A DNA stretch of 64,000 nt from Pseudomonas sp. PDM14. Its GTDB lineage: Bacteria; Pseudomonadota; Gammaproteobacteria; Pseudomonadales; Pseudomonadaceae. The notes beneath the pieces were generated by a model. It ran no database searches and was not told the origin of the DNA. It worked only from the letters and a program-made list of their open reading frames with translations. How positions within the stretch are numbered: the first letter of the stretch is position 1; each line of letters starts with the position of its first letter. The translations under genes and the position numbers were made by a program. The DNA lies in the NCBI RefSeq assembly GCF_014851905.1, contig NZ_JACVAQ010000002.1:1116001-1180000 (forward strand), written 5' to 3'. Below are positions 1 through 9,305 of this stretch, one piece after another.

Positions 1-1130
1 GCCAGGGCGTTGTCGACCAGGTTGTAGATCAGCTCGTTGAGCAGCGTGGTTTCACCGTGAATGGACACGCCCTCCTCGGCCTCCAGCGCCAGAGCAATGC
101 CACGCTGGTGCGCCAGCGGCGCCAGCGCCAGGCCCAGTTCACGCACCAGCGAGCCGAGGTCGACGCGCTCGGCGCCGCCCTCGGCGATGGCCCGCGCGCC
201 GCGCTCGATGCGCGCCAGCGACAGCAGCTGGTTGGCCAGATGGGTCAGCCGATCCGTGCTCTGCGCGGCTTTTTCCAAGGTGCTGTGCCACAGCGCCGGC
301 TCGCGTTCGCGCAGGCCCAGTTCGATCCGCGCTTTGAGCGCAGCCAGCGGCGTGCGCAATTCGTGGGAGGCATCGGCGATGAACTGCGCCTGGCGCTCGA
401 ACTGCTGGCGCAGGCGTTCGGTGAAGTGGTTGAGCGTGGCCACCAGCGGGCGCAGCTCATCCTGCGCGGCGACCATCGGCAATGGTCGCAGGTCATCCGG
501 CTGGCGCTCCTCGACCGCCGTGCGCAAGCGCTCCAGCGGGCGCAACGCAGCGCTCACCGCCAGCCACACCAGGGCCAGGGTGATCAGCGCCAGCAGGCCC
601 ATGCGCCACAGCGTGTCGAGCAGCAGGCTTCGCGCCATGCGCTCGCGGGCGCCCTCGGTTTCCGCCACGCGGATCTCGGCCATGCCGTTCATGTCTGGCT
701 CGCTGACCGGCTGCAACAGGCTGACCACGCGCACGTCCACGCCGTCGTACTCGCCATCGTAGAAACGTGCCAGCGCCGGGTAATCATTGGTGCGTTCGGT
801 GCCGGGCGGCGCTGCCGGCAGGTTGTCGTAACCGGAGACCAGGCGCCCCTGCAGGTCGAGCACCTGGTAGAAGATGCGCCCGCTGCTGTCGTAAGCGAAC
901 ACGTCCAGCGCCACATAGGGCACGTCGGCGCGCAGGGTGCCGTCTTCGGCGTACAGGCCGGCAGCGATCGTGCGCGCCGAGGCCAGCAGCGTGCGGTCGT
1001 AGGCCGAGTCGGCCACTTCCCGACCATTCCAATAGGCGCTGACACTGCCGATCAGCAGCGGAATCGTCAGCAGCGCGGCCAAGCGCCGCAGCAGGCGCCC
1101 ACGCAGGCTGCCGGCACGCGGCTCAAGCAT
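1..1130 (-). CDS. tctE: TctE-like sensor histidine kinase (3' end outside window)
   Basis: Membrane sensor kinase that would phosphorylate the adjacent response regulator in response to tricarboxylates. The start ATG is at 1128-1130 and overlaps the regulator stop by 8 bases, so the two are translationally coupled. An N-terminal membrane segment is followed by a periplasmic region, a second membrane segment near residue 190, and a HAMP-like linker. The phosphoacceptor box reads ASHELRTPLAALK. The start of the ATPase domain (NELIYNLVDNAL, the N box) is visible just before the window edge. About 376 codons are present and the rest of the ATPase domain lies outside. TctE is inferred from position next to the tct porin and transporter, as in P. 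aeruginosa. Confidence 0.85.
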   Translation of the reverse strand, partial: MLEPRAGSLRGRLLRRLAALLTIPLLIGSVSAYWNGREVADSAYDRTLLASARTIAAGLYAEDGTLRADVPYVALDVFAYDSSGRIFYQVLDLQGRLVSGYDNLPAAPPGTERTNDYPALARFYDGEYDGVDVRVVSLLQPVSEPDMNGMAEIRVAETEGARERMARSLLLDTLWRMGLLALITLALVWLAVSAALRPLERLRTAVEERQPDDLRPLPMVAAQDELRPLVATLNHFTERLRQQFERQAQFIADASHELRTPLAALKARIELGLREREPALWHSTLEKAAQSTDRLTHLANQLLSLARIERGARAIAEGGAERVDLGSLVRELGLALAPLAHQRGIALALEAEEGVSIHGETTLLNELIYNLVDNAL

Positions 1131-1794
1131 TGACCGCTTCCAGCAGGTAGCCCAGGCCGCGGAAGGTGACGATGCGCACCGTGTCGCCCTCCAGCTTTTT
1201 GCGCAGACGGTGGATGTAGATCTCGATGGCGTCGGCGCTGGCCTCCTCGTCCAGGCCGAACACCTGGTCGGCCAGTTGCTCCTTGCTCATCACCCGGCCG
1301 GGACGGGCGATCAGCGACTCCAGCACCGACTGTTCGCGCGAGGTCAGGCTGAGCACCTGATCGTCGAGGGTGAAGCGGCGCGTGCCCAGGTCGTAGACCA
1401 GCGCGCCGCAGCGTTGCTGGGTTTCGCCGCCGAGCACGCTGCGCCGCAGCAGCGCCTTGACCCGTGCTTCCAGCTCGGACAGCTCGAACGGCTTGGCCAG
1501 GTAATCGTCGGCACCGAGGTTAAGGCCGTGCACGCGGTCCTTGACCTCGCCACGGGCAGTCAGCATCAGCACCGGCAGCACCTTGCCGCGCTCGCGCAGG
1601 CGCGCCAGCACCTCGAAGCCATCGAGCCGCGGCAGGCCGACATCGAGCACCGCCAGGGCGTAATCCTCACTGGCCAGGGCATGCTCGGCGGCCACCCCAT
1701 CGTGCAGCACATCGACGTTGAGACCCGCGCTGCGCAAGGCCTGGGCCACGCTTTCGGCGAGGGGCAAATGGTCTTCGACGAGCAGGACGCGCAT
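1123..1794 (-). CDS. tctD: TctD-like OmpR-family response regulator
   Basis: DNA-binding response regulator, 223 residues, the usual OmpR/PhoB length. The receiver domain opens with MRVLLVEDHLPLAES, has the phosphoacceptor aspartate in AVLDVGLPRLDG and the conserved lysine in YLAKPFELSELEAR. The C-terminal winged helix contains LTSREQSVLESL and IYIHRLRKKLE. It is encoded upstream of, and overlapping, the sensor kinase. It is divergent from the porin and tctCBA genes it presumably controls in response to citrate-like acids. Confidence 0.9.
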   Translation of the reverse strand: MRVLLVEDHLPLAESVAQALRSAGLNVDVLHDGVAAEHALASEDYALAVLDVGLPRLDGFEVLARLRERGKVLPVLMLTARGEVKDRVHGLNLGADDYLAKPFELSELEARVKALLRRSVLGGETQQRCGALVYDLGTRRFTLDDQVLSLTSREQSVLESLIARPGRVMSKEQLADQVFGLDEEASADAIEIYIHRLRKKLEGDTVRIVTFRGLGYLLEAVNA

Positions 1795-1863
1795 GGCAGC
1801 AGACTCCGCAAAAGCATGTTCTTGTGGGCTGATTGTAACGACGGAACGGGCTCCGAAAACTTT

Positions 1864-1878
1864 CTTTCACGCTGAAAG
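1864..1878. promoter_or_regulatory. candidate operator between tctD and the porin
   Basis: Inverted repeat CTTTC-ACGCT-GAAAG in the 195-base divergent intergenic region, with extra CTTTC/GAAAG-like half-sites on both sides. The position suits binding of the adjacent response regulator. This is a visual match only; no consensus for TctD was applied. Confidence 0.3.
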
Positions 1879-1989
1879 GTTGGCGAAAGCTTGGCGTCCT
1901 AGCATCGCTCCAGGGTGGCTAGAACCACCCATAAATCGCCGGTCGCGTGGTTGCGCCGGGGAGACAAAAACAAGAATTGGAGACCACAG

Positions 1990-3255
1990 ATGCGTACTGC
2001 CATCCGGCAGGCGTTGCCGCCTGCACATCGCCTCAGCCTTGCCCTGCTTGCCTGCTCCCTCGCCCCGGCCACCCAGGCCGCGTTCATCGAAGACAGCAGC
2101 GCTACCCTCACCGCCACCAACATCTACCTCAACCGTGATTTCCGCGAAGGCGACGGCCAGAACAAGCGCGAAGAATGGGGCCAGGGTTTCCTCCTCGACA
2201 TCCAGTCCGGCTACACCGAAGGCACCGTCGGCTTCGGCGTCGACGCCCTCGGCATGCTCGGTATCAAGCTCGACTCCGGCCCCGGCCGCAGCGGCACCGA
2301 CCTGCTGCCGGTACACGATGACGGCAGCACCCCGGACGAATACAGCAAGCTCGGCCTGACCGCCAAGGTCAAGGTCTCCGAAACCGAGCTGCGCTACGGC
2401 TCGCACGTGCCCGAACTGCCGGTGGTCAAGGCCAGCGACAGCCGCCTGACCCCGCAAGTGTTCGAAGGCGGCCTGCTGACCTCCAGCGAGCTGCAGGGCC
2501 TGACCTTCACCGGCGGGCGCCTGGACAAGGTGATCGACCGCGCGTCGACCAACTCCGAAGACATCGCCCTGAACAACAAGAACCGCCGCTTCGCCCGTGC
2601 CGCCACGGGCGACCACTACGACCTCGCCGGCCTCGACTACCAGTTCGCCAAGGGTTTCACCGGGCGCTACTTCTTCGCCGAACTCGACGACGTTTACCGC
2701 CAGCACTTCTTCGGCCTGCTCGCCAGCCAGCCGCTGGGCAGCGGCACGCTGTCCGCCGACTTGCGCCTGGCGCTGAGCGACGATGTCGGCGCGGCCAACG
2801 CCGGTGAAGTCGACAACCGCGCGCTGAACGGTATGGTCAGCTACGCCCAGAGCGGGCACAAGTTCGGCCTCGGCTACCAGCACATGAGCGGCGACACCGG
2901 TTTCGCCTACCTCGACGGCAGCGACCCGTTCGTCGTCAACTTCGTGCAGATCAACGACTTCGCCAACGCTGACGAGCGCTCTTGGCAGGCCCGTTACGAC
3001 TACGACTTCGCCGCCCTCGGCGTGCCCGGCCTGAGCTTCATGACCCGCTACATCAGCGGCGACAACGCACAGATCACCGGCAGCGACGAGGAAGGCCGCG
3101 AGTGGGAGCGCAACAGCGAGTTCAAGTACGTGGTGCAGAGCGGGACCTTCAAGGACCTCTCCGTGCGCCTGCGTAACGCCAGCTTCCGCTCCAACATTGC
3201 CCGCGACGCCGACGAAACCCGTGTGATCGTCAGCTACAGCCTGGCCATCTGGTAA
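1990..3255 (+). CDS. opdH: OprD-family outer membrane porin (OpdH-like, tricarboxylates)
   Basis: Substrate-specific beta-barrel porin of the OprD family, 421 residues. The ATG at 1990 is preferred over an upstream in-frame ATG at 1915. From 1990 the protein starts with a clear signal peptide (basic start, LSLALLACSLAPATQA, then mature AFIEDSSATL), and a GGAG sequence lies upstream. Family features are the early ATLTATNIYLNRDFR region, alternating beta strands and a C-terminal aromatic strand ending SYSLAIW. It sits between tctDE and tctCBA, as opdH does in P. aeruginosa, so tricarboxylate (cis-aconitate/citrate) uptake across the outer membrane is inferred from context. Confidence 0.87.
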   Translation: MRTAIRQALPPAHRLSLALLACSLAPATQAAFIEDSSATLTATNIYLNRDFREGDGQNKREEWGQGFLLDIQSGYTEGTVGFGVDALGMLGIKLDSGPGRSGTDLLPVHDDGSTPDEYSKLGLTAKVKVSETELRYGSHVPELPVVKASDSRLTPQVFEGGLLTSSELQGLTFTGGRLDKVIDRASTNSEDIALNNKNRRFARAATGDHYDLAGLDYQFAKGFTGRYFFAELDDVYRQHFFGLLASQPLGSGTLSADLRLALSDDVGAANAGEVDNRALNGMVSYAQSGHKFGLGYQHMSGDTGFAYLDGSDPFVVNFVQINDFANADERSWQARYDYDFAALGVPGLSFMTRYISGDNAQITGSDEEGREWERNSEFKYVVQSGTFKDLSVRLRNASFRSNIARDADETRVIVSYSLAIW

Positions 3256-3287
3256 GCCACAATAAAAACTCCAGTGGAGAACGCCTC

Positions 3288-4262
3288 ATGAAAGCCCTGT
3301 CCCGAATTGCCCTGCTTACCTGCGGTGCGCTGCTGTCCAGCCAGCTGATGGCCGAACCGAAACGCCCCGAGTGCATCGCCCCGGCTGCCCCTGGCGGCGG
3401 TTTTGACCTGACCTGCAAACTGGCGCAAAGCGCGCTGATGGAAGCCAAGCTGCTGAGCAAGCCGATGCGCGTCACCTACATGCCCGGCGGTGTCGGCGCG
3501 GTAGCCTACAACGCGGTGGTCGCCCAGCGTCCGGGCGACGCCGGCACCATCACCGCCTGGTCCAGCGGCTCGCTGCTCAACCTAGCCCAGGGCAAGTTCG
3601 GCCGTTTCGACGAGAATGCCGTGCGCTGGCTGGCCGGCATCGGCACCAGCTACGGCGCCATCGCCGTGCGTAACGACTCGCCGTACAAGAACCTCGATGA
3701 CCTGGTGAAGGCGCTCAAGGCCGATCCGGGCAAAGTGGTGATCGGCTCTTCCGGCACCGTCGGCAGCCAGGACTGGATGCAGACCGCGCTGCTGGCCAAG
3801 GCCGCCGGCATCGACCCGCGCAACCTGCGCTACGTCGCCCTGGAAGGCGGTGGCGAGATCGCCACGGCGCTGCTCGGCGGGCACATCCAGGTCGGCAGTA
3901 CCGACATTTCCGACTCCATGCCGCACATCCTCGCCGGCAACATGCGCATCCTCGCCGTACTCTCCGAAGAGCGCCTGCCAGGCGAAGACAAGTCGAACAT
4001 CCCCACCGCCAAGGAACAGGGCTACGACATCAACTGGCCAGTGGTGCGCGGTTTCTACCTCGGGCCGAAAGTCAGCGACGAGGACTACGCCTGGTGGAAG
4101 GCTGCCTTCGACCAGCTGCTGGCCTCCGAGGAGTTCGCCAAGCTGCGCGACCAGCGCGAGCTGTTCCCCTTTGCCATGACCGGCGAGGAACTGGACACCT
4201 ACGTGAAGACCCGCGTTCGCGACTACAAGCAGATGGCCCAGGAATTCGGCCTGACGCAGTAA
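3288..4262 (+). CDS. tctC: TctC, periplasmic tricarboxylate-binding protein
   Basis: Binding protein of a tripartite tricarboxylate transporter (TTT/Bug family), 324 residues with an N-terminal signal peptide (LLTCGALLSSQLMA). The family signature PGGVGAVAYN, the beta-loop APGGGFDLTC and the SSGTVGSQDWMQT region are present. It would deliver citrate or a related acid to TctAB in the inner membrane. It starts 32 bases after the porin stop with a GGAG ribosome site, so it is probably cotranscribed. A hairpin follows it, consistent with its being made in excess over the membrane subunits. Confidence 0.92.
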   Translation: MKALSRIALLTCGALLSSQLMAEPKRPECIAPAAPGGGFDLTCKLAQSALMEAKLLSKPMRVTYMPGGVGAVAYNAVVAQRPGDAGTITAWSSGSLLNLAQGKFGRFDENAVRWLAGIGTSYGAIAVRNDSPYKNLDDLVKALKADPGKVVIGSSGTVGSQDWMQTALLAKAAGIDPRNLRYVALEGGGEIATALLGGHIQVGSTDISDSMPHILAGNMRILAVLSEERLPGEDKSNIPTAKEQGYDINWPVVRGFYLGPKVSDEDYAWWKAAFDQLLASEEFAKLRDQRELFPFAMTGEELDTYVKTRVRDYKQMAQEFGLTQ

Positions 4263-4270
4263 GCCTCAAC

Positions 4271-4296
4271 GCCGGCTGAGCACTCCGCCAGCCGGC
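4271..4296 (+). promoter_or_regulatory. intercistronic hairpin between tctC and tctB
   Basis: Perfect 8-base arms GCCGGCTG (4271-4278) and CAGCCGGC (4289-4296) with a 10-base loop and no T-run. This is a likely mRNA stabiliser or partial attenuator that raises binding-protein expression over the membrane subunits. Confidence 0.5.
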
Positions 4297-4327
4297 CCTC
4301 CGCGCCCCACTCCGCGAGGATCTCACC

Positions 4328-4783
4328 ATGCTTTTTCAACGCCTGTTCAGTCTGGGCTGGCTCGTCGCATGCCTGGTTTTTACCGTGCTGGCCTGGGATT
4401 ACCACGCCGCGTTCTCCTACGAGCCGGTCGGCCCGCGTGCCTTTCCCCTGCTGATGCTGGGGCTGATGGGCGCCGCGCTGCTCTGGCTGACCCTGCGCCC
4501 CACGCCCATCGAGCACACGCACGACGAGCAACCGCTGGACGCCGCCACCTTGCGCAAGGTCGGCGCCTGCATCGCCCTGCTGCTGGTCTACGCCGCCTTG
4601 TTCGAGCCATTGGGCTTCATCCTTTCCAGCAGCCTGGCCGGCGTGTTCATGGCGCGTCTGTACGGCGGCCGCTGGCTGCCCAGTGCCATCGCCGCGCTGC
4701 TGATCAGCGTCGGCCTGTACCTGCTGTTCGACAAGACCCTCGACGTACCGCTGCCGCTGGGCGCCCTCGACTTCCTGGAGTAA
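4328..4783 (+). CDS. tctB: TctB, small membrane subunit of the tricarboxylate transporter
   Basis: Small integral membrane protein, 151 residues, with four hydrophobic segments (LVACLVFTVLAWDY, FPLLMLGLMGAALLWL, CIALLLVYAALF, and the pair near IAALLISVGLYLLF). This is the normal size and topology for TctB. It lies between tctC and tctA with only 4 bases to tctA and pairs with TctA in the inner membrane. Sequence conservation in this family is low, so position carries much of the assignment. Confidence 0.88.
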   Translation: MLFQRLFSLGWLVACLVFTVLAWDYHAAFSYEPVGPRAFPLLMLGLMGAALLWLTLRPTPIEHTHDEQPLDAATLRKVGACIALLLVYAALFEPLGFILSSSLAGVFMARLYGGRWLPSAIAALLISVGLYLLFDKTLDVPLPLGALDFLE

Positions 4784-4787
4784 TCAC

Positions 4788-6302
4788 ATGGACACTCTGA
4801 GCTACCTGGGCCAGGGCTTCGGCGTTGCCCTCTCCCCGTACAACCTGATCACCGCACTGGTCGGGACCCTGATCGGCACCGTCGTCGGCCTGCTGCCGGG
4901 CGTCGGCCCGATCAATGGCGTGGCCCTGCTGATCCCGGTCGCCTTCGCCCTCGGCCTGCCACCGGAGTCGGCGCTGATCCTGCTTGCCGCCGTGTACCTG
5001 GGCTGCGAATACGGCGGGCGCATCAGCTCCATCCTGCTCAACATCCCGGGCGAAGCGTCCACCGTGATGACCACCCTCGACGGCTACCCGATGGCCCGTC
5101 AGGGCATGGCCGGTGTGGCCCTGTCGCTGTCCGCCTGGAGTTCGTTCATCGGCGCGTTCATCGCCACCTGCGGCATGGTCCTGTTCGCCCCGCTGCTGGC
5201 CAAGTGGGCGATTGCCTTCGGCCCGGCCGAGTATTTCGTGCTGATGGTATTCGCCATCGTCGCCCTCGGCGGCATGGCCGGCGACAAACCGATGAAGACC
5301 TTCATCGCCGCCCTGCTCGGCCTGTTCCTGTCGACCATCGGCATCGACGCCAACAGTGGCGTGTACCGTTTCACCTTCGACAGCATCCATGTCGCCGACG
5401 GCATCCAGTTCGTCGTGCTGGTACTGGGCCTGTTCTCGGTCAGCGAAATCCTTCTGCTGCTGGAGAAAACCCACCACGGCCATGTCGCGGTACAGGCCAC
5501 CGGGCGCATGCTGTTCAACTTCAAGGAAGCGGCGTCGGTGTTCGTGGTTAACATCCGCTGCGGCCTGCTGGGCTTCATTCTCGGCGTGCTGCCGGGCGCT
5601 GGTGCAACCCTGGCCAGTGCCGTGGCCTACATGACCGAGAAGAAGCTAGCTGGCGACAAAGGCAAGTTCGGCAAGGGTGACATGCGCGGCCTGGCCGCCC
5701 CGGAAACCGCCATCGGCGCGTCCGCCTGCGGCGCCATGGTGCCGATGCTGACCCTCGGCGTACCCGGCTCGGGCACCACCGCGGTGATGATCGGCGCACT
5801 GACGCTGTACAACATCACCCCCGGGCCGATGCTGTTCCAGAACCAGCCTGACATCGTATGGGGCCTGATCGCCTCGCTGTTCATCGCCAACATCATGCTG
5901 GTGATCCTCAACATCCCGATGATTCGCCTGTTCACCCGCATCCTCAACGTGCCGAACTGGGTGCTGGTGCCGGTGATCGCGATCATCACCTCGATCGGCG
6001 TCTACGCCGTGCACGCCACCACCTTCGACCTGTTCCTGATGGTCGCCATCGGCATCTTCGGCTACATCCTGCGCAAGCTCGACTTCCCGCTGTCGCCGCT
6101 GCTGCTGGGCTTCATCCTCGGCGGGCTGATGGAGCAGAACCTGCGCCGCGCGCTGTCGATCTCCAACGGCGAGCTGGGCATCCTCTGGTCCAGCCCGATC
6201 GCCATCGGCACCTGGGCCCTGGTGCTGGTGATGCTGGCCGTGCCGCTGGTGCGCATCTGGCGTCGTCGTGCCAAACAACCCCAGGAGCTGGCCGATGCCT
6301 GA
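4788..6302 (+). CDS. tctA: TctA, large membrane subunit of the tricarboxylate transporter
   Basis: Polytopic inner-membrane protein, 504 residues, the full family length. The glycine-rich TctA signature GLLPGVGPINGVALLIP lies near residue 35. A second conserved stretch, GVLPGAGATLASAVAYMTEKK, lies near residue 265, and SACGAMVPMLTLGVPGSGTTA follows. It forms the proton- or sodium-coupled permease with TctB and TctC. The 3' end overlaps the next gene by 8 bases. Confidence 0.94.
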   Translation: MDTLSYLGQGFGVALSPYNLITALVGTLIGTVVGLLPGVGPINGVALLIPVAFALGLPPESALILLAAVYLGCEYGGRISSILLNIPGEASTVMTTLDGYPMARQGMAGVALSLSAWSSFIGAFIATCGMVLFAPLLAKWAIAFGPAEYFVLMVFAIVALGGMAGDKPMKTFIAALLGLFLSTIGIDANSGVYRFTFDSIHVADGIQFVVLVLGLFSVSEILLLLEKTHHGHVAVQATGRMLFNFKEAASVFVVNIRCGLLGFILGVLPGAGATLASAVAYMTEKKLAGDKGKFGKGDMRGLAAPETAIGASACGAMVPMLTLGVPGSGTTAVMIGALTLYNITPGPMLFQNQPDIVWGLIASLFIANIMLVILNIPMIRLFTRILNVPNWVLVPVIAIITSIGVYAVHATTFDLFLMVAIGIFGYILRKLDFPLSPLLLGFILGGLMEQNLRRALSISNGELGILWSSPIAIGTWALVLVMLAVPLVRIWRRRAKQPQELADA

Positions 6303-7323
6303 CGGCTGGCGCGCCTGGTGGCCAACGCCCCTGGTGGGCGCGGTGGGTGGGCTGCTCGCCAGCCTCGCCCACTGGCCGCTGCCGTGGATGATCGGCGCGC
6401 TGGTGGCGGTGATTCTGTTCCGCTGCAGCACGCCTTGGCTGATCCGTGATCTGCCGGGCGGGCGCAAGACCGGGCAATGGATCATTGGCATCGGCATCGG
6501 CCTGCACTTCTCCCCCGCCGTGGTCGAGCAGGTGCTGGCGCATTTCTGGCTGATCCTCTTCGGCGCGCTGTTCACAACGCTGTCCAGCGCCATCGCCGTA
6601 TGGCTGTTGCGGCGTACCGGCGAAGACCCGGCCACCGCATTCTTCTCCTGCATGCCGGGTGGATCGGGCGAGATGGTCAACCTCGGCCAGCGCAATGGCG
6701 CCAACGCTGCGCGCGTGGCCGCGGCGCAAAGCCTGCGCGTGGTCGCCGTGGTGCTCTGCGTGCCGGCGGTATTCAAGCTGCTGCTCGGCGATGGCCCGGC
6801 GACGCACCCGGAGGTGCCGGTGGACTGGCTCTGGCTGGCCCTGCTGGTTCCCGCCGGCGGGCTGCTGGCTCTGCTTTGGCAGCGCCTCAGGCAACCCAAC
6901 CCCTGGCTGTTCGGGCCGCTACTGGTCAGTGCCAGCGCCAGCATTCTCTATGACCTGCACAGCGGTCTGCCGCCAGGCGCCAGCCAGGTCGGCCAGTTGC
7001 TGATCGGCAGCGGCCTGGGCTGCCACTTCGACCGCGCCTTCTTCCGCCGCGCGCCGTCCTTCCTCGCCCGCACGCTGCTCGGCACCGCGCTGATGATCGG
7101 TGCCGCCACCGCCTGCGCGCTGGGCCTGGGCTGGCTGACGCAGCTGGATATCCGCTCGCTGACCCTCGGCATGATGCCCGGCGGCATCGCCGAAATGAGC
7201 CTGACGGCCGAGACGCTGATGCTCTCCGTGCCGCTGGTCACCGCCCTGCAGGTGTTGCGCCTGCTGCTGGTGCTGTTTCTCGCCGAACCGCTGTTCCGTC
7301 TCTGGCAGCGGCGCAGCGGTTGA
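6295..7323 (+). CDS. AbrB-family membrane protein (DUF/PF05145 type)
   Basis: Hydrophobic protein of 342 residues with about ten membrane segments. It shows the internal duplication typical of the AbrB family (often misnamed ammonia monooxygenase): the motif MPGGSGEMVNLGQ in the first half is echoed by MMPGGIAEMSLTAE in the second. The ATG at 6295, preceded by AGGAG, is preferred over an upstream ATG at 6268. It overlaps tctA by 8 bases and precedes a terminator, so it is the last gene of the tct operon. Its function in transport or regulation is unknown; the same gene follows tctA in P. aeruginosa. Confidence 0.85.
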   Translation: MPDGWRAWWPTPLVGAVGGLLASLAHWPLPWMIGALVAVILFRCSTPWLIRDLPGGRKTGQWIIGIGIGLHFSPAVVEQVLAHFWLILFGALFTTLSSAIAVWLLRRTGEDPATAFFSCMPGGSGEMVNLGQRNGANAARVAAAQSLRVVAVVLCVPAVFKLLLGDGPATHPEVPVDWLWLALLVPAGGLLALLWQRLRQPNPWLFGPLLVSASASILYDLHSGLPPGASQVGQLLIGSGLGCHFDRAFFRRAPSFLARTLLGTALMIGAATACALGLGWLTQLDIRSLTLGMMPGGIAEMSLTAETLMLSVPLVTALQVLRLLLVLFLAEPLFRLWQRRSG

Positions 7324-7352
7324 CCCACCTGATTGTTCCTCGACCCACGTTT

Positions 7353-7378
7353 GACCCGCCTCGCGCGGGTCTTTTTTT
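7353..7378 (+). terminator. Rho-independent terminator of the tct operon
   Basis: Stem GACCCGC / GCGGGTC with a 5-base loop (7353-7371) followed directly by seven T residues. Confidence 0.9.
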
Positions 7379-7390
7379 GCCGTTTTTTTT

Positions 7391-7457
7391 GTAGGGTGCG
7401 CCGTGCGTAGCGGTATTGCCGCTCGGTCTCGCCCGCGGTGAGCGCGACGCACCCTAC
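7391..7457. repeat. palindromic GTAGGGTGCG intergenic repeat
   Basis: Terminal inverted repeats GTAGGGTGCG (7391-7400) and CGCACCCTAC (7448-7457) enclose a GC-rich centre. Related GTAGGGTGG...CCACCCTAC arms occur at 53635-53692 in this window. This looks like a dispersed extragenic element. Confidence 0.6.
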
Positions 7458-7563
7458 GGCACTTGGCCGTCTGCCTGGCGAAGGTGTGACCGGGCATGTC
7501 GCGGGAACACCAGGCCCCTCGCGCTGCTCTATCTTCTTACGACAGCCACTCTGCGAGCCCGCC

Positions 7564-8448
7564 ATGCGCCTGCGTCAATGGACCCTTCCCCTGCTCTGCC
7601 TGTGCCTGTTTCTGGGCGCCTGCAGCCGCCTGGACGTGGGCTACCGCAACCTGGACAAAATCATTCCCTGGTCGCTGAGCGACTACGTCGCCCTCGACCG
7701 CGAGCAGAAAGGCCTGTTCAAGCCGCGCCTCGAAGAGCACCTGCGCTGGCATTGCAGCACCCAGCTGCCCAGCTATTCGTCGTGGCTGCAGCGCACCCAG
7801 GAGCTGGCCGCGCAATCCCACGTCGAACCCCAGCAGTTCGAGGCGCAGTTCGACGAATTCCGCGTGGCGGTGGACGCCATCGCCGAGCAGATCACCCCCA
7901 CCAGCATCGAGCTGCTGCAGACGCTCAGCGACAAGCAGGTGGACGAGTTGCAGGCGCGCTTCGCCAAGGAGCGCCAAGAGATGACCGCCGACTATCTGGA
8001 AATTCCGCTGCAGGAACAGATCGACGAACGCGTGGAGCGCATGGAGGACCGCCTGCAACCCTGGTTCGGCAAGCTGTCGCCGCTGCAGCAGGCACGCGTG
8101 GAACTGTGGTCACGCAATCTCGGCGAACAGAACCGCGCCTGGCTGGACAACCGCTGGCACTGGCGCGATCAGTTCATCGCCGCCCTGCGCGCGCGTAACG
8201 AAGCCAGCTTCCCCACGCGCATCACGCAACTGCTGCAACAGCGCCACGAGCTGTGGACGCCGGCTTATCGCCAGCAGTTCGACAACGCGCAGACGCAACT
8301 GGCGATGCTCTTCGCCGACTTGATCAACAACGCCGACGCGGCCCAGCGCGACAAGCTACAGGCCAGCCTCGGCGGCCTGCGCAAGAACATCGCCGAACTG
8401 GCCTGTGCTAAGCCGGCAGCGCCGGCAGTTGCCAGTCGATTGGAGTGA
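7564..8448 (+). CDS. DUF6279-like lipoprotein
   Basis: Predicted outer-envelope lipoprotein of 294 residues. The signal peptide ends in the lipobox LGAC with the lipidated Cys at residue 20, followed by [18 protein letters not shown]. The rest is soluble, rich in charged helices and Gln/Glu/Arg, with no membrane segment. The ATG at 7564 gives a proper lipoprotein signal; an upstream in-frame ATG at 7438 would not. The 3' end overlaps convergent ung by 41 bases. I recognise the family but no function is established. Confidence 0.8.
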   Translation: MRLRQWTLPLLCLCLFLGACSRLDVGYRNLDKIIPWSLSDYVALDREQKGLFKPRLEEHLRWHCSTQLPSYSSWLQRTQELAAQSHVEPQQFEAQFDEFRVAVDAIAEQITPTSIELLQTLSDKQVDELQARFAKERQEMTADYLEIPLQEQIDERVERMEDRLQPWFGKLSPLQQARVELWSRNLGEQNRAWLDNRWHWRDQFIAALRARNEASFPTRITQLLQQRHELWTPAYRQQFDNAQTQLAMLFADLINNADAAQRDKLQASLGGLRKNIAELACAKPAAPAVASRLE

Positions 8449-9106
8449 GGCCGCACTGCTCCAGGTACTTGTTGGTGCGACTGAAGTGGCCGTTGCCGAG
8501 GAAGCCGCGATAGGCCGACAGCGGTGACGGATGTGCGGACTTCAGCACCAGGTGACGAGTGGCGTCGATCAGCTTCTGCTTGCTCTGCGCATGGGCGCCC
8601 CAGAGCAGGAACACCAGGTTGCCCGGCCGCGCATTGACCGCCTCGATCACCTTGTCGGTGAACGGCTGCCAGCCCTTGTCGGCATGCGAGCCGGCGTTGG
8701 CTTGCTCCACGGTCAGCGAGGTGTTGAGCAGCAGCACGCCCTGCTCCGCCCAGCGCTGCAGATAGCCGTGGGCGGGAATGGGCAGGTTCAGGTCGCGGTG
8801 CAGCTCCTTGAAGATGTTCACCAGCGACGGCGGCGCCGGCACGCCCGGCTGCACCGAGAAGCACAGGCCGTGGGCCTGGCCCGGCCCGTGGTACGGGTCC
8901 TGACCGATGATCACCACCTTCACCTGATCCAGCGGTGTGGAATTCAGCGCATTGAAGATCATCGGTCCCGGCGGAAAGATCACCTTGCCGGCCGCCTTCT
9001 CACGCCGCAGGAAATCGCTCAGTGCCGTCATGTAGGGCTTGTCGAACTCGTCACGCAGGGCATCTTTCCAGCCCGGTTCGAGTTTGATGCGGTCGTCGGC
9101 GCTCAT
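8408..9106 (-). CDS. ung: uracil-DNA glycosylase (family 1)
   Basis: Removes uracil from DNA in base-excision repair. The protein has 232 residues, normal for the family. The catalytic water-activating loop GQDPYHG is at residues 68-74 (Asp70). [19 protein letters not shown] and the [11 protein letters not shown] loop (His192) are all present. The start ATG at 9106 is well placed. The gene also lies just downstream of the tct genes in P. aeruginosa, which supports synteny. Confidence 0.97.
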   Translation of the reverse strand: MSADDRIKLEPGWKDALRDEFDKPYMTALSDFLRREKAAGKVIFPPGPMIFNALNSTPLDQVKVVIIGQDPYHGPGQAHGLCFSVQPGVPAPPSLVNIFKELHRDLNLPIPAHGYLQRWAEQGVLLLNTSLTVEQANAGSHADKGWQPFTDKVIEAVNARPGNLVFLLWGAHAQSKQKLIDATRHLVLKSAHPSPLSAYRGFLGNGHFSRTNKYLEQCGLTPIDWQLPALPA

Positions 9107-9305
9107 GGGCGTTCCTGCTGAAAAAACGAAAGCGGCACGCTAGGCAAGGCGCCAGAACAAGTCAAGGCGCAGACCGCGAAACCACGTCAGCACCACTGCA
9201 CGTCCGCCCCGCCCTGCTGATGCCCGGCCATCACGCCTGTGGATGCGCATGGCAGGCGGATGAAAGTCGGCCAAGACTGCAGGCTCCCTGTCTGGAGCAC
9301 ACCGC

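Noticed and set aside
1210..1875. Plus-strand frame opposite tctD
   Set aside because: It is a shadow of the response regulator gene with no coding signature.
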